A program made the position numbers and the translations under genes. Shown one piece after another: positions 47,477 to 54,374 of a stretch of 64,000 nucleotides of DNA. The stretch's first letter is position 1. Each line of letters opens with the position of its first letter. Under the pieces are notes generated by a model. It was given only the letters and a program-made list of their open reading frames with translations, was not told where the DNA came from and searched no databases. The stretch is from contig JAVEYG010000002.1 of assembly GCA_034003625.1 (NCBI GenBank), positions 173,080 to 237,079 on the forward strand, in the 5' to 3' direction. The stretch is from GWE2-42-39 sp034003625. Its GTDB lineage: Bacteria > Bacteroidota > Bacteroidia > Bacteroidales > Prolixibacteraceae.

Positions 47477-49840
47477 ATGAAGGAGATAGAAACAGAAAAT
47501 ATTAGTGAGGCCGTAGAGCAGATTGTTGCCGAAAAAGGCACTGCCCGTAAATCGGTAATCCCTATTTTACAGGCTATTCAGGAAAAATATAATTATTTGC
47601 CGGAGGAAGCACTGAAAAAGGTTTGCAAGCTGACCGACATCACTCCTGAAAAAATTATTGGAATAGCGACTTTTTATTCACAGTTCCGTTTGGAACCGGC
47701 AGGCGACCATCGGATAAAAATATGCGTCGGGACGGCCTGCCATGTGAAAGGCGCTGAACTGGTTTACGATGCGTTTAAACGTCATTTCAACTTAAAAGGA
47801 AAAGAAGAAACCGATGTTTCGGGAAAATATACGCTCGAAAAAGTGGCCTGCCTGGGCTGCTGTACGCTGGCGCCGGTGGTACAGATCGACGATGTGACAT
47901 ACGGCCATGTGGCATCGGACAAAGTTACCAATGTGATTGGCGATTTTGAGAGCCAGATAGGGAAAACAGGCCGCAAAAAAGGGATGTTCAGGACTGCTGA
48001 CGGAGAAGAGTTTCAGGGTGAAATCCGTATCGGGCTGGGTTCGTGTTGTGTGGCCAGCGGAAGCGCTGAAGTTCAAAAAGCAGTGGAGCAGACGGTAGAA
48101 GGAACGGGTGTAAACGTACAATTAAAACACGTTGGTTGTGTGGGAATGTGCCATCAGGTGCCGCTGGTCGAGGTAATCTCCAAAAACGAAGCGCCGGTTT
48201 TGTATGCCAAAGTGAAGCCCGAAGACGTGAAAGGCATCGTTGGCACCCATTTCAAACCGCCTGGTTTTTTCGACCGGATGAAAAACGGAATGTACAATTT
48301 TTTCGAGAAGATGCAGACCGACCAGGTGTGGGAAGGGGTAGAACGTTACTCGATTGATGTGCGCGAGCCGAAAGTTTCCGATTTTCTTGACCGTCAGATA
48401 CCCATTGCCACTGAACACCGCGGCGTGATTAACCCGCTGGATATGGACGAATACAAATCGGTGGGTGGCTTTAAAGCACAATACATCAGTCTGAATAAAT
48501 TAGACGCAGAACAGATTGTTCAGAAAGTGGTTGACAGCGGCCTTCGCGGAAGAGGGGGCGGCGGTTTTCGTACCGGGCTGAAATGGCAGTTGGTAAAAAG
48601 TCAACAGTCGGACATAAAATACCTGATTTGCAATGGCGATGAAGGCGACCCCGGCGCGTTCATGGACCGTATGTTGCTCGAATCGTACCCGTATCGGGTA
48701 ATCGAGGGAATGGTGATTGCGGCCAAAGCGGTGGGCGCCACTCATGGTTATTTTTATATCCGCGCCGAATACCCGCTGGCGGTGCGACGCATCCGTCAGG
48801 CGTTGGCCAACTGCCGCGAACACCGCTATTTGGGAGAAAATATTATGGACAGCGGTTTTTCTTTCGATATTGAAATTGCCGAAGGGGCCGGCGCTTTTGT
48901 GTGTGGCGAAGAAACGGCGATGATGGCTTCCATTGAGGGAAATCGTGGTTTTCCGCATATCCGTCCGCCTTTTCCGGCTGAAAAAGGGCTGTGGGGAAAA
49001 CCAACCCTGATCAACAATACCGAAACGTTCGCGCAGGTGTCGTACATTATTCGCGAGGGCGAAGCAAAATTCAATGTCATCGGAACAGCCACCAGTAAAG
49101 GTACCAAAGTGTTTGCGCTGGCCGGAAAAATTAACCGGGGCGGACTGATTGAAGTGCCGATGGGAATTACCGTGCGCCAGATTGTCGAAGAAATTGGCGG
49201 CGGTGTACAGGGCGGTAAAAAGTTCAAGGCGGTGCAGGTGGGCGGCCCTTCGGGCGGCTGTGTGCCTGCCTCGTTGTACGACACGCCCATCGACTACGAG
49301 TCGCTCATTCAGGCAGGCGCCATGATGGGTTCAGGCGGCTTGGTGGTACTCGACGAAACCGATTGCATGGTGGACATTGCGCGTTATTTTCTTTCGTTTA
49401 CACAAAATGAATCCTGCGGAAAATGTACATTTTGCCGTATTGGAACCAAACGAATGCTCGACATTTTAGAGAAAATTACTTCAGGAAAAGGGACGAAAAA
49501 TGATCTGGAAGAGCTGAAATACCTGGCCGGATGGACTCAAAAAGGCAGTTTGTGCGGTTTGGGACGAACGGCGCCCAACCCGGTGCTTTCAACCCTGAGG
49601 TATTTTTACGACGAATACGAGGAGCATATTGAAGGGCGCTGTCCGTCGGGAAAATGCAAGGAACTGATTCACTATTATATTACCGACGATTGCATTGGCT
49701 GTACCAAATGTGCGCAGGTTTGTCCGTCGGATGCGATAAAGTTTGAACCGCACAAAATACACGTAGTCGATGCCGAAAAGTGCATTAAATGCGATGCCTG
49801 CCGCCCGGTTTGCCCGGTGGAAGCGGTGAAGGTGATATGA
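47477..49840 (+). CDS. NuoE-NuoF fusion flavo-Fe-S protein (HydB/StnAB-like NADH-oxidising subunit)
   Basis: The 787-residue protein has five parts in order: a NuoE-like domain (about 1-165) with [2Fe-2S] ligands Cys83, Cys88, Cys125 and Cys129; a thioredoxin-like [2Fe-2S] domain (about 182-258; GLGSCC, HVGCVGMCHQ); and a NuoF core with the FMN/NADH site GLRGRGGGGFRTGLKW and NGDEGDPGAF. Then comes the 4Fe-4S site ESCGKCTFCRIGT, and last a two-cluster ferredoxin (CIGCTKCAQVCP, CIKCDACRPVCP). This is the layout of HydB of bifurcating hydrogenases and of StnA+StnB, here fused. It should oxidise NADH (or reduce NAD) and exchange electrons with ferredoxin-type partners. The GltD-like partner is encoded 66 bases downstream. 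Confidence 0.93.
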   Translation: MKEIETENISEAVEQIVAEKGTARKSVIPILQAIQEKYNYLPEEALKKVCKLTDITPEKIIGIATFYSQFRLEPAGDHRIKICVGTACHVKGAELVYDAFKRHFNLKGKEETDVSGKYTLEKVACLGCCTLAPVVQIDDVTYGHVASDKVTNVIGDFESQIGKTGRKKGMFRTADGEEFQGEIRIGLGSCCVASGSAEVQKAVEQTVEGTGVNVQLKHVGCVGMCHQVPLVEVISKNEAPVLYAKVKPEDVKGIVGTHFKPPGFFDRMKNGMYNFFEKMQTDQVWEGVERYSIDVREPKVSDFLDRQIPIATEHRGVINPLDMDEYKSVGGFKAQYISLNKLDAEQIVQKVVDSGLRGRGGGGFRTGLKWQLVKSQQSDIKYLICNGDEGDPGAFMDRMLLESYPYRVIEGMVIAAKAVGATHGYFYIRAEYPLAVRRIRQALANCREHRYLGENIMDSGFSFDIEIAEGAGAFVCGEETAMMASIEGNRGFPHIRPPFPAEKGLWGKPTLINNTETFAQVSYIIREGEAKFNVIGTATSKGTKVFALAGKINRGGLIEVPMGITVRQIVEEIGGGVQGGKKFKAVQVGGPSGGCVPASLYDTPIDYESLIQAGAMMGSGGLVVLDETDCMVDIARYFLSFTQNESCGKCTFCRIGTKRMLDILEKITSGKGTKNDLEELKYLAGWTQKGSLCGLGRTAPNPVLSTLRYFYDEYEEHIEGRCPSGKCKELIHYYITDDCIGCTKCAQVCPSDAIKFEPHKIHVVDAEKCIKCDACRPVCPVEAVKVI

Positions 49841-49865
49841 GTTGCGGGGTACGGGAAGACGAATT

Positions 49866-49890
49866 CTGACAGGTTTTTAAAACCTGTCAG
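49866..49890. repeat. Perfect 12-bp stem hairpin
   Basis: CTGACAGGTTTT (49866-49877) and AAAACCTGTCAG (49879-49890) form a stem with a one-base loop between the two flavoprotein genes. It is a frequent repeat type in this phylum and a possible weak terminator or mRNA processing site. Confidence 0.75.
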
Positions 49891-49906
49891 GATTGAAGAA
49901 TAAAAA

Positions 49907-51469
49907 ATGAAGATGACAAAACTCAAAATAAATAATCAGCAAATCGAAATTCACAATGGGGCGACCATTCTGGAAGCCGCGAACCAATTGGGCATCGACA
50001 TTCCGACGATGTGCCATCTGGAAGGGACGGAGCATTTCACTTCGTGCATGATCTGTTTAGTGAAAGACCGGCGCAACGGGCGACTGATGCCTTCGTGTTC
50101 GATGCCGGTGGCCGAAGGAATGGACATTGTGACCAATGATGAGGAATGCACCGACTCGCGCAAAGCGGCGCTCGAACTGCTGCTCAGCGAACATGTGGGC
50201 GACTGCGAAGCGCCCTGCCAACTGGTTTGTCCGGCACACATGAACATCCCGCTGATGAACCGATTGATTCAGAAAGGCGAGTTTGCAAAGGCCTTGCAGG
50301 TGGTGAAACGCGACATCGCCCTGCCTGCCGTGTTGGGCCGAATTTGTCCGGCTCCCTGCGAGGCGGGTTGCCGTCGTAAACAGGTCGACGAAGCGGTGGC
50401 TATTTGCCATCTGAAACAGTTTGTGGCCGATGAGGATTTGAAACAGGCGAAAACCTATCTTCCCGAAATTCCAGCTTCAAGCGGGAAGAGGGTAGCCATT
50501 GTCGGGGCGGGGCCTGCCGGGTTGGCTGCTGCCTATTACCTGCAACAGAAAGGCCATCAGTCGGTTATTTTTGATAAGAATGAAAAAGCGGGCGGCGATT
50601 TACTGAAAATAGAAGAAGAGGTTTTGCCGACTTCCGTTCTTGAAAACGAAATTGCGGTGATTGCACGTAGTGGCGCTGAATTTCGATTTGCTCAAACGGT
50701 TGATTGCCATAAATTTAGGGAAATAAAAAATGAATTTGATGCCGTTGTTTTAGCCACCGGCTCACAGGAACAGGAGAATCCGTTTGGCCTGAAAAGCTCG
50801 AAACAGGGCATTGACATCGATAAACTGACTTACCAGACCTCTGAAGAGAAAGTGTTTGCTATTGGCAATGCGCTGCGCCCGTCGAAACTGGCTGTCCGTT
50901 CGGTGGGACAGGGAAAGGAAGTAGCTGCAATTATCGATCGTTTTCTGAAAACAGGTTTGGTGACAGCCAATTCGGAGCGCTTTAATTCAAAATTTGGAAA
51001 ACTGTATCAGATTGAATTTAACGAATATCTGAAAGAATCGGTAAAAGCAGAGAGGCTGAATACCCAAAAAGATTTTTTGCCGGAAGAGGCGAGGGCAGAG
51101 GCCGAACGTTGTATGCATTGTGATTGCCGCAACCCCGAGTCGTGCAAGTTGCGCCTGTTTTCCGACGATTTTGGCGCCGGACAAAAACGTTTTCAGACCA
51201 GCGAACGCAAAATTGTGCAGAAATTTGTTCACCGCGAAGGCATTGTTTACGAACCGGCCAAGTGCATCAAATGCGGCATTTGCGTGCGGCTGACGCAACA
51301 ATATCAGGAAGAATTTGGTTTTACGTTTATTGGACGTGGCTTCGATGTGAAAATTGGTATCCCGTTCAACGAAAGCGTGCAAAATGCCTTGCGCAAAACG
51401 GCAGCCTTGGTTGCCGAAAAATGCCCGACCGGCGCGTTGGCAATATATAGAGAAGAGGAACAATTGTGA
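49907..51469 (+). CDS. [2Fe-2S]/GltD-like flavoprotein lacking the NAD(P)H-binding domain (StnC-like)
   Basis: The 520-residue protein begins with a NuoG-type [2Fe-2S] domain: Cys36, Cys47, Cys50, Cys64. A GltD-type Fe-S helical domain follows (CEAPCQLVCPAHMNIP, GRICPAPCEAGCRR). An FAD Rossmann motif is seen at about 196-203 (VAIVGAGPAGLAAAYYL), with VVLATGS and the closing FAD contact VFAIGNA at about 316. In GltD and NfnB the NADPH Rossmann domain lies between those last two. Here only about 30 residues separate them, so that domain is absent. A C-terminal Fe-S region follows (CMHCDCRNPESC, CIKCGICV, CPTGAL). It probably passes electrons between the NuoEF fusion and another partner rather than NADP. 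Confidence 0.88.
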   Translation: MKMTKLKINNQQIEIHNGATILEAANQLGIDIPTMCHLEGTEHFTSCMICLVKDRRNGRLMPSCSMPVAEGMDIVTNDEECTDSRKAALELLLSEHVGDCEAPCQLVCPAHMNIPLMNRLIQKGEFAKALQVVKRDIALPAVLGRICPAPCEAGCRRKQVDEAVAICHLKQFVADEDLKQAKTYLPEIPASSGKRVAIVGAGPAGLAAAYYLQQKGHQSVIFDKNEKAGGDLLKIEEEVLPTSVLENEIAVIARSGAEFRFAQTVDCHKFREIKNEFDAVVLATGSQEQENPFGLKSSKQGIDIDKLTYQTSEEKVFAIGNALRPSKLAVRSVGQGKEVAAIIDRFLKTGLVTANSERFNSKFGKLYQIEFNEYLKESVKAERLNTQKDFLPEEARAEAERCMHCDCRNPESCKLRLFSDDFGAGQKRFQTSERKIVQKFVHREGIVYEPAKCIKCGICVRLTQQYQEEFGFTFIGRGFDVKIGIPFNESVQNALRKTAALVAEKCPTGALAIYREEEQL

Positions 51470-51507
51470 TGAATATGATGAAATTGAAAATTGAAAATAT
51501 GGTTGGT

Positions 51508-51549
51508 GCCATTTGTAGGGACAAGGCATGCCTTGTCCCTACAAATGGC
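51508..51549. repeat. Perfect 42-bp palindrome
   Basis: The left half reads GCCATTTGTAGGGACAAGGC and the right half, its exact reverse complement, ends CTACAAATGGC, with the centre between 51528 and 51529. A further half copy (TTGTCCCT) follows at once. It is a known style of dispersed palindrome in Bacteroidota. It lies between the flavoprotein stop and the signal peptide of propeller 5, inside an open frame. Confidence 0.9.
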
Positions 51550-51558
51550 CTTGTCCCT

Positions 51559-52686
51559 ATGGTAATAACCACCACATCAATCATTCCCGCAAAAATTATT
51601 CTGTTGTTCATTCTCATGGGAATTATATTACCCATTTTCGCCCAATCGCCCTGGCCCATCTTTCGCGGAAATCAGCAGTTGACGGGCTTTGTCAATGTCG
51701 ATCTTCCGGTACAGCCCAAATTGTTGTTTTCATTTCAAACCGGTGATGACATTAAATCGTCGCCGGTAGTGGCCGAAAATACCATCTTCTGCGGATCGTC
51801 TGACGGGCATGTGTATGCCATTGATTTTTCAGGAAAACTGAAATGGAAATTCAATGCCGGAAATGTGGTCGAGGCGCCGCCATTGTACCTGAACGGTTCG
51901 GTAATCGTTGGTTCGATGGACGGCTGGTTTTTTCGCCTCGATGCCAAGACCGGAAGGCAAATCTGGAAATACAAGACCGATAACCAGATTGTGGGTTCGG
52001 CCAATTTTATCAAATCAGGTACTTCATATAAACTGGCTGTTGGTAGCTACGATTACAACCTGCATGGTGTGGGTTTTGAAAAAGGCGACAGCCTGTGGCG
52101 CTACGAGTCGGATAATTTTATAAACGGTGCACCTGCTATTTATAGAAGAAATGCGGTATTTGGCGGCTGCGACGGTTTCATCCATATAGTAAACATGGAA
52201 AGCGGTAATGCCATTAAAAAAGTGAAACTTGATACGTATGTGGCTTCGTCTCCGGTGGTGGAGGGCGATATGCTATATGTGGGCGATTACGAAGGACGAT
52301 TCTTCGCGGTGAACTTAGCAGGGGGGACAATAAAATGGACTTATGACAATCAGGAAAAAAACCTGCCGTTTATCGCGTCGCCTGGGGTGGGCGGCAATTT
52401 TCTGGTGATTGGCAACGAAGACCGCGACTTGTATTGCATCCGTAAAAATGATGGTTCGCTGGCCTGGAAAATCCGGCTGTCCAACCGGATCAACGCCTCT
52501 TCGGTAATTTGCAAAGACAAGGTTGTCAGCGCCACGATGGATGGCATGATATACATTCATGAACTGTCAAGCGGCAAACAACTCTGGAGCTACGAAATAG
52601 GCAGCCCGGTGGTCGGCAGTCCTGCCGTGTACGGTAACAAACTGATTATTGGTGCGGTAGACGGACGAATTTACGTGTTCGGATAA
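51559..52686 (+). CDS. Secreted PQQ-type beta-propeller protein 5
   Basis: The protein has 375 residues from the ATG at 51559. The frame is open 93 bases further upstream, but that part is translated palindrome, and the signal peptide (IIPAKIILLFILMGIILPIFAQ) begins after 51559. The mature chain is a compact PQQ-like propeller: SPWPIFRGNQQLTGFVNVDL, GHVYAIDFSGKLKWKFNAGN, VGSMDGWFFRLDAKTGRQIW and others, about seven blades. No catalytic motif is seen. It closes the redox island and probably acts in the periplasm or at the outer membrane with the other propellers. Confidence 0.86.
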   Translation: MVITTTSIIPAKIILLFILMGIILPIFAQSPWPIFRGNQQLTGFVNVDLPVQPKLLFSFQTGDDIKSSPVVAENTIFCGSSDGHVYAIDFSGKLKWKFNAGNVVEAPPLYLNGSVIVGSMDGWFFRLDAKTGRQIWKYKTDNQIVGSANFIKSGTSYKLAVGSYDYNLHGVGFEKGDSLWRYESDNFINGAPAIYRRNAVFGGCDGFIHIVNMESGNAIKKVKLDTYVASSPVVEGDMLYVGDYEGRFFAVNLAGGTIKWTYDNQEKNLPFIASPGVGGNFLVIGNEDRDLYCIRKNDGSLAWKIRLSNRINASSVICKDKVVSATMDGMIYIHELSSGKQLWSYEIGSPVVGSPAVYGNKLIIGAVDGRIYVFG

Positions 52687-52755
52687 TTTCACTTTCCAAT
52701 TTCTTAACGAACCGTCATATTTGAATGGAAAAGATTACACGTTTCCGGGTTTTCC

Positions 52756-52763
52756 TAATTTTG
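52756..52763 (+). promoter_or_regulatory. TAATTTTG -7 box before the MFS gene
   Basis: The box fits TAnnTTTG and predicts a transcript start around 52770. That coincides with the first possible ATG (52771) and leaves a normal leader only for the ATG at 52807. Confidence 0.4.
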
Positions 52764-52770
52764 TGCCGGA

Positions 52771-54024
52771 ATGGCCGGACATAAAACGGGCTTCTTCAGT
52801 GAAAATATGGTGTTTAAATCTTTTCTGATCGGCAGAAAAACAGAATTTGTCCCGGATAAAAAACGGATACGCATGGCTGTGGCGCTGGTGTATTTCAGTA
52901 TGGGGCTTTCCTTTGCTTCGTGGGCCAGCCGTATACCGGATATAAAAACGGCGCTCAACCTGAACGACGCGTTGTTTGGCAGTATTTTATTTGCTTTGCC
53001 AGTAGGGCAATTCCTTATGATGCCTGTTTCTGGGAAATTGGTCACCCGTTTCGGGAGCCACCGTACCTTGAGTATTGCCCTTCCGCTTTATACTATTTTT
53101 CTTAGCAATATTGGCCTGGTAACTGCAGGCTGGCAACTGGCTGTTGCCTTGTTTTTGTTTGGCCTGGCCGGTAATGTGTGCAATATTTCCATCAATACGC
53201 AGGGAATCGAAGCGGAAAGGCTTTATCAACGGCCTATCATGGCTTCTTTTCATGGTGGCTGGAGTCTTGCCGGCTTTACCGGCGCGTTGATCGGGTTGGT
53301 AATGATTAATCTGAAAGTCACTCCGTACTGGCATTTTATTGCTGTAGTTTGTATCGTGTGGATAATTTCATGGTTCAACTATCCGTTTTTAATGCGGGTT
53401 AAGCAAAACCCGGCACAGGAACAGCTCCGAAAAAAGTTTTTTGGCAAACCCGATAAAATGCTGGTTCAGCTCGGTATTATCGGTTTTTGCAGCATGGCCA
53501 GCGAAGGCGCTATGTTCGACTGGAGTGGCGTGTATTTCAAGGATGTGGTGAATGCCCCGGCTTCATTGGTCATCCTGGGTTATACCTCGTTTATGATTAT
53601 GATGGCCACCGGGCGTTTTGTTGCCGACTTCTTTATTGCAAAAATAGGGCGTAAACTTCTTCTGCAAATATGTGGGATCATCATCTCTACCGGTTTGTTT
53701 ACATCGGTTTTGTTTCCCTACCTTATTCCTTCCACCATCGGGTTTATGTTGGTGGGGATCGGTGTGTCGAGCATTGTGCCTACGGTATACAGTACGGCGG
53801 GCAAACATTCCAAAATCCCTCCGGGTATTGCATTGGCAACTGTTTCAAGTGTGAGTTTTCTCGGTTTTCTGATGGGCCCTCCACTGATTGGTTATATTTC
53901 GGAGGCCTTTGGCCTTCGTTATTCGTTTGGCGTTATCGGTATTTTCGGGTTAGGCATTTTCCTGATTGTCCCCTGGGTCAAACTATTGCAGAATGAGACT
54001 GTAAAAGCGGGGCACGTATCATAG
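52771..54024 (+). CDS. MFS permease (YbjJ/fucose-permease-like)
   Basis: The protein has up to 417 residues and twelve spans. It begins RIRMAVALVYFSMGLSFASW ASRIPDIKT, as in the YbjJ-type MFS subgroup of Bacteroidota. The central loop and second half (YTSFMIMMATGRFVADFFIA, GVSSIVPTVYSTAG) are regular. The substrate is unknown. ATGs at 52771 and 52807 are both possible, and the promoter-like box at 52756 favours 52807. It stands alone between the redox island and the ABC operon. Confidence 0.85.
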   Translation: MAGHKTGFFSENMVFKSFLIGRKTEFVPDKKRIRMAVALVYFSMGLSFASWASRIPDIKTALNLNDALFGSILFALPVGQFLMMPVSGKLVTRFGSHRTLSIALPLYTIFLSNIGLVTAGWQLAVALFLFGLAGNVCNISINTQGIEAERLYQRPIMASFHGGWSLAGFTGALIGLVMINLKVTPYWHFIAVVCIVWIISWFNYPFLMRVKQNPAQEQLRKKFFGKPDKMLVQLGIIGFCSMASEGAMFDWSGVYFKDVVNAPASLVILGYTSFMIMMATGRFVADFFIAKIGRKLLLQICGIIISTGLFTSVLFPYLIPSTIGFMLVGIGVSSIVPTVYSTAGKHSKIPPGIALATVSSVSFLGFLMGPPLIGYISEAFGLRYSFGVIGIFGLGIFLIVPWVKLLQNETVKAGHVS

Positions 54025-54158
54025 CAGGTTCTTAGTTTTCACATAGAACTCCGGAGTAAACAGGCAGCGGTTACCCTTTCCTTGAAAAAATTGCATCGGG
54101 GGATGAGAAAATTGGATAAACAGAACTTTTCTGAAGTTCATGGTTCGCCGGGAATTAG

Positions 54159-54166
54159 TATATTTG
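54159..54166 (+). promoter_or_regulatory. TATATTTG -7 box upstream of the ABC operon
   Basis: TATATTTG predicts transcription from about 54173, just ahead of the small frame at 54186 and the TrpX-like operon. Confidence 0.45.
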
Positions 54167-54185
54167 ATGAAAACTAAAACTAACC

Positions 54186-54323
54186 ATGAAAAAGGATCTT
54201 TCGGTTGAACCACCTTCAATTTGCCCCGCTATTTGCAAATCAAAAGATAAACAGGAGTTTGAATGCAATTTTTCACCTGAAGCCCGGACTGTTTCAGCAA
54301 GTTTTTCAATTTTTGCAAATTGA
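54186..54323 (+). CDS. Possible 45-aa peptide gene
   Basis: The ATG lies 20 bases after a TATATTTG box. The product (KKDLSVEPPSICPAICKSKD, then QEFECNFSPEARTVSASFSI) has three cysteines and no signal or membrane span. It could be a small leader-type gene of the ABC operon. There is no recognised family and the frame may be fortuitous. Confidence 0.3.
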   Translation: MKKDLSVEPPSICPAICKSKDKQEFECNFSPEARTVSASFSIFAN

Positions 54324-54340
54324 CGGATAGCTATTCTGTC

Positions 54341-54374
54341 TGAAACAACAACACAAATGAAACAACAACACAAA
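54341..54374 (+). repeat. 17-base tandem duplication at a start codon
   Basis: TGAAACAACAACACAAA occurs twice in direct succession, each copy followed by a TG that completes an ATG. The second ATG (54374) starts the binding protein. The first (54357) opens a six-codon mini-frame whose stop overlaps the second ATG. Confidence 0.85.

Larger units (their letters stand above)
54025..54373 (+). other. Intergenic region between the MFS gene and the ABC operon
   Basis: The 349 bases hold a promoter-like TATATTTG (54159-54166), a possible 45-codon gene (54186-54323) and a 17-base tandem repeat directly before the binding-protein start (54341-54374). I see nothing else in them. Confidence 0.6.

Noticed and set aside
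47477..51469. Electron-bifurcating [FeFe]-hydrogenase (HydABC)
   Set aside because: The NuoEF fusion resembles HydB, but the partner has no H-cluster motifs and is GltD-like, and no hydrogenase maturase is nearby.
38285..52686. PQQ-dependent alcohol or glucose dehydrogenases
   Set aside because: The propellers have the repeat signature but no recognisable catalytic Asp, Ca-binding or heme motif, so I call them PQQ-type propellers only.
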